64,000 nt of DNA from Azonexus sp. R2A61 (GTDB lineage Bacteria; Pseudomonadota; Gammaproteobacteria; Burkholderiales; Rhodocyclaceae): positions 1-64,000 of the forward strand of contig NZ_JACBFO010000005.1 in assembly GCF_021401135.1 (NCBI RefSeq), given 5' to 3'. The first letter of the stretch is position 1, and each line of letters opens with the position of its first letter. Positions 6,832-14,950 of the stretch are shown piece after piece. Both the position numbers and the translations under genes were made by a program. The notes under the pieces were generated by a model. That model saw nothing but the letters and a program-made list of their open reading frames with translations. It did no database searches and had not been told where the DNA came from.

Positions 6832-9555
6832 ATGGACCGTGAAGTCAAATCCACCTGTTGCTATTGCGGCGTCGGCTGCGGCGTACTGATCCGTACCGAC
6901 GGCGAAAAGATTCTTGGCGTCCGCGGCGATCCGGCGCACCCTGCCAACGGCGGTCGCTTGTGTACCAAGGGAGCCTCGCTGGATCAAACGCTGGTCGGCG
7001 AGCAACGTCTGCGCTACCCGGCCTGGCGGCGCGACAGGAATGCCCCGGCAGAGCGGATCGATTGGTCCCGGGCACTCGACATGGCGGCCGAACGCTTTGC
7101 CGAGATCATTCGGCGGCACGGTCCGGATGCGGTCGCCTTCTACATTTCCGGCCAGTTGATGACCGAGGACTACTACGTATTCAACAAGCTGGCCAAGGGG
7201 CTGGTCGGCACCAATAACGTCGATACCAATTCGCGTCTGTGTATGTCGTCGGCGGTCGCCGGTTACAAGCGTACGTTGGGTGCCGATGCGCCGCCGTGCA
7301 CCTACCGCGACATCGCCCTGGCGGGCAGCCTGTTGATTGCCGGGGCCAATCCGGCGGTCGCCCATCCCATCGTCTTTCGTCAGATCGAAGATGCCCGGGC
7401 GGCGAATCCAGAGATGAAAATCGTCGTCGTCGACCCACGGCGCAGCGAAACGGCGGCGATCGCCGACTTGCACTTGGCCATCCGGCCGGGCAGCGACGTG
7501 GCGCTGTTCAACGCAATGCTGCACGTGCTGCTGGCCGAAAACCAGGTTGATCGGGCGTATGTTGCCCGCCACACCGAGGGCTTCGACGCGCTCGAACGAA
7601 TCGTCGCCGCCTATCCGCCGGCCGTCGCCGCCGAGCTGTGCGGTGTGCCGGTCGGCGATATCGTCCAGGCGGCACGCTGGTTCGCCGATAGCGGGCCGGC
7701 CCTGTCGCTCTACTGCCAAGGGCTGAATCAGTCCGTGCATGGGACCGACAACAACGTCGCGTTGATCCATCTGCATCTGGCCACCGGCCAGATCGGCAAG
7801 CCCGGCGCCGGGCCCTTTTCCCTGACCGGCCAGCCGAATGCCATGGGCGGTCGCGAAGTCGGCGGACTGGCCAACCTGCTGTCGGCGCACCGCGATCTGG
7901 CCGATCCCGTGCATCGTGCGGAAGTTGCCCAGCTGTGGGGCGTTCCGGAAGTGCCGGCGAAACCGGGCAAGGCTGCGGTCGACCTGTTCCAGGCGCTGAA
8001 AACCGGCGAGATCAAGGCCGTCTGGATCGCCTGCACGAATCCCGCACATTCGCTGCCTAACCAAAGGCTGGTGCGTGAAGCGCTGGCTGCGGCCGAATTC
8101 GTCGTCGTCCAGGAGGCTTTTGCCGACACCGACACCGCGGCCTTTGCCGATCTGCTGCTGCCGGCCACCGCCTGGAGCGAGAAGCAGGGGACGGTGACCA
8201 ACTCCGAGCGCTGCATCACCCGTGTCTTTCCGGCGCTGGCGCCGTCCGGCGAGGCGCGGGACGACTGGCGCATCGCCGTCGATTTCGCGCATCGACTGGG
8301 GCGCGCCCTGGGGCACGAGGATGCGGAAAAACGCTTTCCCTACACGTCGACCGCAGAAATTTTCGATGAACATCGGGCGACCACCATCGGCCGCGATCTC
8401 GACATCGGCGGGCTCGACTACGCCATTCTGGAAAGCCGGGGGCCGCAGCAATGGCCGTTTCCGGCGGGCGCCAGCCACGGCGCCGAACGCTTGTACGAAG
8501 ACGGGCGTTTCCCGACGGCCGACGGCCGCGCCCGCTTCGTGCCGGTCGAGTTCCGGCCGACGGCCGACAGTCTTGCGGTCGACCGTCCGCTCAGCCTGAT
8601 TTCCGGCCGCATGCGCGATCACTGGCACGGCATGACGCGGACCGGGCTGGTGCCGCGCCTGTTCAACCTGGAAGACGAACCCCTGCTCGGCATGCACGCC
8701 GACGACATGCACGAGCGTGGTTTGCGCGACGGTGACATCGCCCGGGTTTCCGGCCTGCGCGGCGCGTTTGCCGTGCGTGTCGCCGAGGATGCCGCATTGC
8801 GCCAGGGCTGCCTGTGGACGCCGATGCACTGGGGCAGCCGCTTCATGAATTCGCCGGGCGCCAATGCGGTGGTTTCGGATGCCGTCGATCCCTACTCGAT
8901 GCAGCCGGAACTCAAGCACGCCGCGGTACAGGTCGAACGGCTGGCGCTCGACTGGCCGCTGGCGCTGATCCGGCGCTGTGCCGACCGCGACGAGGCGCTG
9001 GCCTTGCTGGCGGCGGTACGTCGCCAGCTGGACGATTTTCCCTATGCGACGGTCGGCTTGTACGGTCGACGCAACGCGCTGGTCGTTTTCCGCGCGGCGC
9101 TTGCCGAGGCGCCGAACGCTGAAACCCTGGCTGCGCTGGATGCGCTGTTCGGCCTGAGCGGCGAGCGAGGGGCGATCGCCTTTGTCGATAATGCGCGGCG
9201 GATCGCCAAAAAGGCGATGACGGTCGACGGTCGTCTCGAAGCCGTCCGGCTGTCGGGCGAAACGGCGGCTCTGGACTGGCTGCGCGGAGCGATGGCCGAA
9301 GATGAACTCGACGCGGCCCTGTTGCGCTATGCCCTGGCCCCGAGCCGTCGGGCTCCGATGGCCGCCGTCGCACGCCACATCGTCTGCAAGTGCGCCGACG
9401 TTAGCGACGTGCAGATTCGCGACGCACTGGCCGGCGGCGCCGATCTGGCGGCGCTGCAGGACGGCTTGAAATGCGGTACCTTCTGCGGCGGCTGCCTGCC
9501 GGAAATCCGGCGGCTGGCGGCCGCATGCAATGCACAACAACCCGCGGCCGCGTAG
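6832..9555 (+). CDS. nasA: Assimilatory nitrate reductase catalytic subunit
   Basis: Cytoplasmic molybdenum enzyme reducing nitrate to nitrite for assimilation. About 907 residues. N-terminal [4Fe-4S] motif C9-x2-C12-x3-C16 with a fourth Cys in RLCTKG. Bis-MGD molybdopterin domains follow, including SLTGQPNAMGGREVGG and the dinucleotide-binding domain near 600-700. A C-terminal BFD-like [2Fe-2S] domain (CKCADVSD...CGTFCGGC) is typical of NasA. No signal peptide. GGAAGGA 5 bases before the ATG at 6832 fixes this start over the ATG at 6811. Confidence 0.95.
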   Translation: MDREVKSTCCYCGVGCGVLIRTDGEKILGVRGDPAHPANGGRLCTKGASLDQTLVGEQRLRYPAWRRDRNAPAERIDWSRALDMAAERFAEIIRRHGPDAVAFYISGQLMTEDYYVFNKLAKGLVGTNNVDTNSRLCMSSAVAGYKRTLGADAPPCTYRDIALAGSLLIAGANPAVAHPIVFRQIEDARAANPEMKIVVVDPRRSETAAIADLHLAIRPGSDVALFNAMLHVLLAENQVDRAYVARHTEGFDALERIVAAYPPAVAAELCGVPVGDIVQAARWFADSGPALSLYCQGLNQSVHGTDNNVALIHLHLATGQIGKPGAGPFSLTGQPNAMGGREVGGLANLLSAHRDLADPVHRAEVAQLWGVPEVPAKPGKAAVDLFQALKTGEIKAVWIACTNPAHSLPNQRLVREALAAAEFVVVQEAFADTDTAAFADLLLPATAWSEKQGTVTNSERCITRVFPALAPSGEARDDWRIAVDFAHRLGRALGHEDAEKRFPYTSTAEIFDEHRATTIGRDLDIGGLDYAILESRGPQQWPFPAGASHGAERLYEDGRFPTADGRARFVPVEFRPTADSLAVDRPLSLISGRMRDHWHGMTRTGLVPRLFNLEDEPLLGMHADDMHERGLRDGDIARVSGLRGAFAVRVAEDAALRQGCLWTPMHWGSRFMNSPGANAVVSDAVDPYSMQPELKHAAVQVERLALDWPLALIRRCADRDEALALLAAVRRQLDDFPYATVGLYGRRNALVVFRAALAEAPNAETLAALDALFGLSGERGAIAFVDNARRIAKKAMTVDGRLEAVRLSGETAALDWLRGAMAEDELDAALLRYALAPSRRAPMAAVARHIVCKCADVSDVQIRDALAGGADLAALQDGLKCGTFCGGCLPEIRRLAAACNAQQPAAA

Positions 9556-9573
9556 TCGCGAGGGGAGGAGCCT

Positions 9574-10563
9574 GTGAGTTACGCCAACTACATCAAGGAG
9601 ATCGGCCGCGGAGCCCAGGGGGCTCGCGATCTCAGCCTGCAGGATGCCCGCCAGCTCTACGGAGCGATGCTCGACGGCGGCGTTCCCGATCTCGAACTGG
9701 GCGCGATCATCCTTGGCCTGCGCGTCAAAGGCGAGTCGCTGGACGAGATGCTGGGTTTCCTGGAAGCCATCGACGAACGCACGCATCATCTCGACATGCC
9801 GCACGGCCGTGTCCGGCCGGTGATCCTGCCGACCTACAACGGCGCTCGCAAGGAAGCCAACCTGACGCCACTGCTGGCCCTGCTGCTGCAGCGTTTCGGT
9901 GTACCGGTGCTGATCCACGGCCTGCTCGAAGGCTACGGCCGAGTGACCACCGGCCTGATCTTCCGCGAACTCGGCATCATGCCGCTGACCACGGTGACCC
10001 AGGCGCAGCTCGCGCTCGAACAGAAAGGCCTGGCCTTCGTGCCGCTGACCGCGCTGTGCCCGGGCATTCACAACCTGCTGTCGCTGCGCAGCCGGCTCGG
10101 CCTGCGCAACAGTGCGCACAGCCTGGTCAAGCTGCTCAACCCGTTCCGCGGCGATGCGGTGATGGTGGCGCCCGCCACGCATCCCGATTTCCTCGACCTG
10201 ATGCGCAACATCCTGCTCGCCCGGGGGCAGCGCGGCCTGCTGCTGCGCGGTACGGAGGGCGAACCTTATGCCAATCCGAAACGTCGGCCGCGGCTCGAAT
10301 ACCTGCGCGACGGGCAGAGCGAAACCCTGTTCGAGGCCGAACACGAAAGCCTGCGCACCTTGCCTAACTTGCCGGAGGCGACCGATGCGCTGTCCACGGC
10401 AAACTGGATCCGCCGTGTGCTCGACAAGCAGGTGCCGTTGCCCAAGCCGATCGCCAACCAGCTGGCCTGCCTGCTGCACGCCAGCGGCTATGCCGAGGAT
10501 GTCAATCAGGCCAAGGCCATCGTGGCCGTCGAGGCGACCGGTCTGCTGGTCGGCGGCAACTGA
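9574..10563 (+). CDS. ybiB: TrpD2-type DNA-binding protein YbiB
   Basis: Homologue of anthranilate phosphoribosyltransferase. Characterised YbiB/TrpD2 proteins lack that activity and bind nucleic acids through a basic groove. The 329-residue product has the TrpD-like N-terminal helices (YIKEIGRGAQGARDLS) and a central domain with many Arg/Lys residues. The GTG start at 9574 has AGGGGAGGAG immediately upstream. It follows nasA by 18 bases and is probably co-transcribed. Its role in nitrate assimilation is unknown. Confidence 0.85.
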   Translation: MSYANYIKEIGRGAQGARDLSLQDARQLYGAMLDGGVPDLELGAIILGLRVKGESLDEMLGFLEAIDERTHHLDMPHGRVRPVILPTYNGARKEANLTPLLALLLQRFGVPVLIHGLLEGYGRVTTGLIFRELGIMPLTTVTQAQLALEQKGLAFVPLTALCPGIHNLLSLRSRLGLRNSAHSLVKLLNPFRGDAVMVAPATHPDFLDLMRNILLARGQRGLLLRGTEGEPYANPKRRPRLEYLRDGQSETLFEAEHESLRTLPNLPEATDALSTANWIRRVLDKQVPLPKPIANQLACLLHASGYAEDVNQAKAIVAVEATGLLVGGN

Positions 10564-10592
10564 GGGCGGCGCCGCACCGTTCCGGCGAACGA

Positions 10593-10609
10593 TGCACGGG
10601 ATTGGTGCG
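10593..10609 (+). promoter_or_regulatory. NtrC-like binding site upstream of nirB
   Basis: TGCACGGGATTGGTGCG fits the NtrC operator pattern GCAC-N7-GTGC. It is centred about 62 bases upstream of the -24 element of the nirB sigma-54 promoter, a usual activator distance. The match is seen in the sequence; NtrC binding is inferred. Confidence 0.6.
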
Positions 10610-10616
10610 GCAGTTT

Positions 10617-10640
10617 TGCGGTCGACGCCGGAAAATCGAT
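10617..10640 (+). repeat. Intergenic copy of the TGCGGTCGAC repeat
   Basis: TGCGGTCGAC at 10617-10626 is followed by GCCGGAAAATCGATAAAA. This resembles the extended form found after nasT, nirB and nrtD. It lies between the NtrC-like site and the nirB sigma-54 promoter. Confidence 0.6.
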
Positions 10641-10662
10641 AAAAATCAATGTGGTGCATCGG

Positions 10663-10678
10663 TGGCACGCCGATTGCA
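10663..10678 (+). promoter_or_regulatory. Sigma-54 promoter of nirB
   Basis: TGGCACGCCGATTGCA is a full match to the sigma-54 consensus TGGCACG-N4-TTGCA. The predicted start near 10689 leaves a leader of about 105 bases before the nirB ATG. Confidence 0.9.
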
Positions 10679-10703
10679 ACAGGATTGCCAGCAACAGCGA
10701 TTC

Positions 10704-10782
10704 GACCGTCAACGGGGACGGTCCGATGGCAAAGACGTCATGCGCTGAAACAGATTGCACCGCGAGGTGCGCGCAACGTCTT
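10704..10782 (+). promoter_or_regulatory. Structured nirB leader with ANTAR-type hairpin
   Basis: A perfect 7-bp stem, GACCGTC (10704-10710) with GACGGTC (10717-10723), encloses the hexaloop AACGGG. A at loop position 1 and G at position 4 are the signature of RNA hairpins bound by ANTAR proteins such as NasT. A second structure pairs AAGACGT..TGCGC (732-745) with GCGCA.ACGTCTT (771-782) and encloses GCACC-GCGA-GGTGC. It ends one base before the GGAG ribosome site. There is no U tract, so its mode of action is uncertain. Confidence 0.6.
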
Positions 10783-10794
10783 GGAGCCATTCGC

Positions 10795-13263
10795 ATGAGC
10801 ACTATCCCCGTTCCCCCCGCTGTCAAACCTCGTCTGGTCCTGATCGGCAACGGCATGGCCGGTGTCCGTACCGTCGAGGAACTGCTGAAAATCGCGCCGG
10901 ATCGTTACGACATCACGATCTTCGGCGCCGAGCCGCATCCCAACTACAACCGCATCCTGCTGTCGCCGGTGCTGGCCGGCGAGATGACGGTTTCCGACAT
11001 CATCCTCAACGAATACGACTGGTACCGGCAGCACGGCATCACGCTGCACACCGGCAAGCAGGTCGTGAAGATCGACCGCGTCGCCCGCAAGGTGGTCGCC
11101 GATGACGGCAGCGAAGTCCCCTACGACCGCCTGCTGATCGCCACCGGCTCGACGCCCTTCATGCTGCCGATTCCCGGCAACGACCTGCCCGGCGTGATCG
11201 GTTACCGTGACATCAAGGACACCGACGAGATGATCGCCGCCGCCACGCAACACAAGCACGCGGTGGTGATCGGTGGTGGCCTGCTCGGGCTGGAAGCGGC
11301 CAACGGCCTGAAACTGCGTGGCATGGACGTGACCGTCGTGCATATCGGCCCGTGGTTGCTGGAGCGCCAGCTCGACGAGACGGCCGGCCGCATGCTGCAG
11401 CAGTCGCTCGAAGCCAAGGGCCTGAAATTCCTGCTGCAGAAGCAGACCGAAGCGCTGATCCAGGGCGAGCGCGGTCGGGTCGCCGCGGTGCGTTTCAAGG
11501 ACGGCATGCAGATTCCGGCCGACCTCGTGGTGATGGCCGCCGGTATCCGCCCGAACTACGCGCTGGCCGAGCAGTCCGGCATCTACTGCAACCGCGGCAT
11601 CGTGGTTAACGACACGATGCAGACCTACGACCCGAAGATCTACGCGGTCGGCGAATGCGTCAGCCATCGCGGCATCGCCTACGGCCTGGTGGCGCCGCTG
11701 TTCGAGCAGGCCAAGGTCGCCGCCAATCACCTGGCCGGCTACGGCATCGGCCGCTACACCGGTTCGGTGACCTCGACCAAGTTGAAGGTGACCGGCATCG
11801 ACCTGTTTTCGGCCGGCGACTTCATGGGCGGCGAGGGGACCGACGACATCGTGCTCAACGACCCGGCCGGCGGCGTCTACAAGCGGCTGGTACTGCGTCA
11901 GGACAAACTGGTCGGCGCCGTGCTCTACGGCGACACCAGCGAAGGACCGTGGTATTTCCAGCTGATCAAGGACGAGCGCGACATCCACGACATCCGGGAT
12001 CAACTGATTTTTGGGCAGTCCCTGGTTGGTGATGCGGGCCACCAGGGCGAAAGCCGCGCCGCATCGATGCCGGACGAAGCCGAGGTCTGCGGTTGCAATG
12101 GCGTGTGCAAGGGCACCATCGTCAAGGCAATCAAGGAACAGGGGCTGTTCTCGCTCGACGAGGTCAAGAAACACACCAAGGCGGCGTCTTCCTGCGGCTC
12201 ATGTTCGGGGCTGGTCGAGCAGATCCTTGCTTCGACCATCGGCGGCGCCTACACGCCGGCCGCGTCCGACAAGAAGCCGATCTGCACCTGTAGTGAGCAC
12301 TCGCATCAGGCCGTCCGCGCGGCGATCCGCGAGCGTCGGCTGACGACCAAGGAAGCGGTTTTTGCCGAACTGGGCTGGTCGACCGCAAATGGCTGCGAAA
12401 AATGCCGGCCGGCGATCAACTACTACCTGATCTCGACCTGGCCGCACGAAGCCAAGGACGATCCGCAGTCGCGGCTGATCAACGAACGCTCGCACGCCAA
12501 CATTCAGAAGGACGGCACCTACTCGGTGGTGCCGCGCATGTGGGGCGGTCTGACGACGCCGAACGAACTGCGCGCCATCGCCGACGTCGCCGAGAAGTAC
12601 CAGGTGCCGACGGTCAAGGTCACCGGCGGCCAGCGCATCGACCTGCTGGGCATCAAGAAGGAGGACCTGCCCGGCGTCTGGGCCGACCTCAACGCCGCCG
12701 GCATGGTCTCCGGTCACGCCTACGGCAAGTCCATCCGCACGGTGAAGACCTGCGTCGGCGCCGAGCATTGCCGCTTCGGCACGCAGCTGGCGATGGACAT
12801 GGGCGTCAAGCTGGAGAAGATGCTGTTCGACATGTACGCGCCGCACAAGGTCAAATTGGCCGTCTCCGGCTGCCCGCGCAACTGCGCCGAGGCTGGCATC
12901 AAGGATGTCGGCGTGATCGGCGTCGATTCCGGCTACGAGCTCTATGTTGGCGGCAACGGCGGTATCAAGACCGAGGTCGCGCAGTTCCTTTGCAAGGTCA
13001 AGTCCGACGAGGAGGTCATGGAATACGCCGGCGCCTTCCTGCAGCTTTACCGCGAGGAAGGCTGGTATCTCGAACGCACCTGCCACTGGCTCGAACGGGT
13101 CGGCCTCGACTACGTCAAGGGGCAGGTGGTCGATGATGACGAGAAGCGCAAGGCCTTGCACGGTCGACTGCTCGATTCGCTGAAAAATGCCCGCGACCCG
13201 TGGCAGACCAGCCGCGAGGGCGAAGCGAAGAAGCAGTTCATCCCGATCGCGGTCGACGCGTGA
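10795..13263 (+). CDS. nirB: NADH-dependent nitrite reductase large subunit
   Basis: Cytoplasmic enzyme reducing nitrite to ammonium with NADH. About 822 residues. In order: an FAD/NAD-binding oxidoreductase domain (VLIGNGMAGVRTVEELL at the N-terminus, a second GGGLLGLEAANGL), and two BFD-like [2Fe-2S] Cys clusters (CGCNGVCKG about 431, and CTC...GCEKC about 497-545). A nitrite/sulfite reductase module follows, with siroheme/[4Fe-4S] cysteines C653, C659, C693 and C697. The ATG at 10795 follows GGAG by 8 bases. The 3' end overlaps a copy of the GCGGTCGAC repeat. Confidence 0.96.
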   Translation: MSTIPVPPAVKPRLVLIGNGMAGVRTVEELLKIAPDRYDITIFGAEPHPNYNRILLSPVLAGEMTVSDIILNEYDWYRQHGITLHTGKQVVKIDRVARKVVADDGSEVPYDRLLIATGSTPFMLPIPGNDLPGVIGYRDIKDTDEMIAAATQHKHAVVIGGGLLGLEAANGLKLRGMDVTVVHIGPWLLERQLDETAGRMLQQSLEAKGLKFLLQKQTEALIQGERGRVAAVRFKDGMQIPADLVVMAAGIRPNYALAEQSGIYCNRGIVVNDTMQTYDPKIYAVGECVSHRGIAYGLVAPLFEQAKVAANHLAGYGIGRYTGSVTSTKLKVTGIDLFSAGDFMGGEGTDDIVLNDPAGGVYKRLVLRQDKLVGAVLYGDTSEGPWYFQLIKDERDIHDIRDQLIFGQSLVGDAGHQGESRAASMPDEAEVCGCNGVCKGTIVKAIKEQGLFSLDEVKKHTKAASSCGSCSGLVEQILASTIGGAYTPAASDKKPICTCSEHSHQAVRAAIRERRLTTKEAVFAELGWSTANGCEKCRPAINYYLISTWPHEAKDDPQSRLINERSHANIQKDGTYSVVPRMWGGLTTPNELRAIADVAEKYQVPTVKVTGGQRIDLLGIKKEDLPGVWADLNAAGMVSGHAYGKSIRTVKTCVGAEHCRFGTQLAMDMGVKLEKMLFDMYAPHKVKLAVSGCPRNCAEAGIKDVGVIGVDSGYELYVGGNGGIKTEVAQFLCKVKSDEEVMEYAGAFLQLYREEGWYLERTCHWLERVGLDYVKGQVVDDDEKRKALHGRLLDSLKNARDPWQTSREGEAKKQFIPIAVDA

Positions 13264-13282
13264 AAACCCGGAAAAACGAGGA
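13249..13282 (+). repeat. Repeat copy across the nirB stop codon
   Basis: GCGGTCGAC (13249-13257) encodes the last residues Val-Asp-Ala region of nirB. It is followed by GCGTGAAAACCCGGAAAAA, similar to the other extended copies. The first T of the 10-mer is replaced by C here. Confidence 0.45.
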
Positions 13283-13289
13283 AACCGAC

Positions 13290-13601
13290 ATGAGCCATTG
13301 GACATTGATCTGCAAGCTGGACGACATTCCCCCGCTGGGTTCGCGCATCGTCCGCCCGGAAAAGGGCGGCGACATCGCTATCTTCCGCACCGCCGACGAC
13401 GAGGTATTTGCGCTGCACGACAAATGTCCGCACAAGGGCGGGCCGTTGTCGCAGGGCTTGGTGCATGGCAAGCGCGTGGCCTGTCCGCTGCATGGCTGGA
13501 ACATCGAACTGGACAGCGGCCAAGTGGTGGCGCCGGATGTCGGCCACTGCGAGCGCTTCTCGGTGAAGGTCGAACAGGGCGACGTCTGGCTGGCCTGTTG
13601 A
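13290..13601 (+). CDS. nirD: Nitrite reductase small subunit, Rieske-type
   Basis: Small [2Fe-2S] partner of NirB. The 103-residue product has a Rieske-like fold. It keeps only part of the cluster ligand set: CPHKGG and CPLHGWNIEL are visible, with CPH in place of the usual CxH. The ATG at 13290 has GAGGA 7 bases upstream. It lies 26 bases after nirB and is surely co-transcribed. Confidence 0.9.
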   Translation: MSHWTLICKLDDIPPLGSRIVRPEKGGDIAIFRTADDEVFALHDKCPHKGGPLSQGLVHGKRVACPLHGWNIELDSGQVVAPDVGHCERFSVKVEQGDVWLAC

Positions 13602-13641
13602 CCGGAAAATTCCACGGAATGGCGGCGCACGATTTGTCGCG

Positions 13642-13675
13642 GCGGCTGTCAATACGCCTTTCGGCGGACAGCCGC
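13642..13675. terminator. Hairpin after nirD
   Basis: GCGGCTGTC (13642-13650) pairs with GACAGCCGC (13667-13675). The stem is GC-rich but has no T run, so it could be a weak terminator or an mRNA-stabilising structure at the end of nirBD. Confidence 0.45.
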
Positions 13676-13704
13676 TGCCGCCGCTTTCCGCTACAGTTGC
13701 CATC

Positions 13705-14085
13705 ATGACCACTGCCATCATCCTGTTCGCCCACGGCGCCCGCGATCCCGAATGGGCGGCGCCGATCCGCCGTATCCAGTCCGCCATCCGCGAGCGCGCA
13801 CCGGCGCTTGCCGTCGACCTGGCCTTTCTCGAATTCATGACACCGGACCTGCGCGCCTGCGCCGCCGGGCTGATCGCCGGCGGTGCGCGCCGCATCGTGG
13901 TGCAGCCGATGTTCATCGCCCAGGGCGGCCACCTGAAAAAGGAATTGCCGGCGCTGGTCGAAAGCTTGCGGTCGACCTGGCCGGATGTCGAATTCCTGCT
14001 CGATCGCGCGATCGGCGAGGACGATGGCGTGATTGCCGCGATGGCCGAGGCGGCACTCTGCCGGACTGGCGCAACGCTTGCTTGA
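13705..14085 (+). CDS. cbiX: Sirohydrochlorin chelatase, CbiX/SirB type
   Basis: Inserts metal into sirohydrochlorin. Next to a siroheme-dependent nitrite reductase, ferrochelatase activity for siroheme synthesis is the likely role, although cobalt cannot be excluded. The 126-residue length fits the small single-domain chelatases. Visible motifs are the metal-binding HGARD near residue 10 and GGHLKKE near 75. ATG at 13705; it ends 8 bases before nasT. Confidence 0.88.
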   Translation: MTTAIILFAHGARDPEWAAPIRRIQSAIRERAPALAVDLAFLEFMTPDLRACAAGLIAGGARRIVVQPMFIAQGGHLKKELPALVESLRSTWPDVEFLLDRAIGEDDGVIAAMAEAALCRTGATLA

Positions 14086-14093
14086 AAATCGGC

Positions 14094-14669
14094 ATGTTGC
14101 GCGTTCTGGTCATCGATGAGTCCCGCAGCCGGGCTGCCGAAATCTGCTCGGGGCTGGCGCTCGCCGGTTACCAGGTCGCGGCGATCCTGGCCGACTCGGC
14201 CAATCTCAGCGGTGAAGTCGAGAAGCTGCAGCCGGACGTCATCCTGATCGATACCGAAAGTCCCAGCCGCGATACGCTGGAGAATCTCGCCGTGCTCAAC
14301 CAGGCCATGCCGCGGCCGGTCGTCATCTTTACCCAGGAGGACGGCCAGGACTCGATCCGCGACGCGCTCAAGGCCGGCGTATCGGCCTATATCGTCGATG
14401 GGCTGGACCCGAAGCGGATCAAGCCCATCGTCGATGTCGCCCGGGCCCGTTTCGAGGACACGCTGGCGCTGCGCCGCGAGCTCGCGGAAATCTCGCGCAA
14501 GCTGTCCGACCGCAAGTTGGTCGACAAGGCCAAGGGCATCCTGATGAAGGCGCGCGGCCTGGACGAAGAGGCCGCCTACCACGCGATGCGCAAGCTGGCG
14601 ATGGAGCGCGGCCAGAACATGGCCCGGGTGGCGCGCGACGTCATCGACATGGCCCGGGTCCTGCTCTGA
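14094..14669 (+). CDS. nasT: NasT-type response regulator with ANTAR domain
   Basis: RNA-binding antiterminator for nitrate assimilation operons. The 191-residue protein has a receiver domain (VLVIDESRSRA at the start, ILIDTESPS near 50) and a C-terminal ANTAR domain. The latter includes the diagnostic LVDKAKGILMKARGLDEEAA and AYHAMRKLAMERGQNMARVA. The ATG at 14094 is the best start, with a weak ribosome site; a TTG at 14082 is the alternative. It sits between the chelatase gene and the nrtA leader, which carries a fitting target structure. Confidence 0.93.
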   Translation: MLRVLVIDESRSRAAEICSGLALAGYQVAAILADSANLSGEVEKLQPDVILIDTESPSRDTLENLAVLNQAMPRPVVIFTQEDGQDSIRDALKAGVSAYIVDGLDPKRIKPIVDVARARFEDTLALRRELAEISRKLSDRKLVDKAKGILMKARGLDEEAAYHAMRKLAMERGQNMARVARDVIDMARVLL

Positions 14670-14711
14670 GCTGACGCGCGTTCCCGTTCCTTGTGCGGAA
14701 GCACCGCCTGT

Positions 14712-14728
14712 TGCACTGCAACAGTGCG
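14712..14728 (+). promoter_or_regulatory. NtrC-like binding site upstream of nrtA
   Basis: TGCACTGCAACAGTGCG fits GCAC-N7-GTGC. It lies about 88 bases upstream of the nrtA -24 element, consistent with an NtrC enhancer. The region 14670-14975 otherwise holds a repeat copy, the sigma-54 promoter and the attenuator leader listed separately. Confidence 0.6.
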
Positions 14729-14738
14729 CCTCGAGGCC

Positions 14739-14778
14739 TGCGGTCGACGCGGGAAAATCCCGAAAATCCGAGAAAACC
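14739..14778 (+). repeat. Extended TGCGGTCGAC repeat between nasT and nrtA
   Basis: TGCGGTCGAC (14739-14748) is followed by GCGGGAAAATCCCGAAAAT and CCGAGAAAACC. This is the most complete copy of the extended intergenic form in this window. It separates the NtrC-like site from the sigma-54 promoter. Confidence 0.6.
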
Positions 14779-14815
14779 CTTGTGAATCAGCCGGCTGGGC
14801 CGGCCGGTCGAAAGC

Positions 14816-14831
14816 TGGCACGGGCGTTGCG
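14816..14831 (+). promoter_or_regulatory. Sigma-54 promoter of nrtABD
   Basis: TGGCACGGGCGTTGCG matches TGGCACG-N4-TTGC with correct GG/GC spacing. Transcription would start near 14842, immediately before the ANTAR-type hairpin, giving a leader of about 134 bases. Confidence 0.88.
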
Positions 14832-14848
14832 TTAATCCTTGCATCGCA

Positions 14849-14889
14849 CGGTCAAAGGCGGCCGGGCACAAAACCGGGTGTTCCGGTTT
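14849..14889 (+). promoter_or_regulatory. ANTAR-type RNA hairpins in the nrtA leader
   Basis: The 5-bp stem CGGTC (14849-14853) with GGCCG (14860-14864) encloses the hexaloop AAAGGC, with A at position 1 and G at position 4. A second stem, AAACCGG (14871-14877) with CCGGTTT (14883-14889), follows but has a 5-nt loop that does not fit the motif as well. Together they precede the attenuator at 14901. Confidence 0.6.
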
Positions 14890-14900
14890 ATCAGGACAAT

Positions 14901-14950
14901 GGCGTCCATCCTCGCTGCCCCGTGCGGCCTGGATGTGACGCCTTTTTTGT
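14901..14950 (+). terminator. Attenuator in the nrtA leader
   Basis: GGCGTCCATCC (14901-14911) pairs with GGATGTGACGCC (14931-14942), leaving one bulged T, and is followed by TTTTTTGTTTT. It is a complete rho-independent terminator between the promoter and the nrtA ATG at 14976. It is therefore most simply an attenuator relieved by NasT binding to the upstream hairpins. Confidence 0.85.

Noticed and set aside
6721..10668. A 1315-codon open frame antisense to nasA and ybiB
   Set aside because: It mirrors the codon bias of the GC-rich genes opposite, has a low-complexity translation rich in Arg, Gln, His and Gly, and no recognisable domain or start site.
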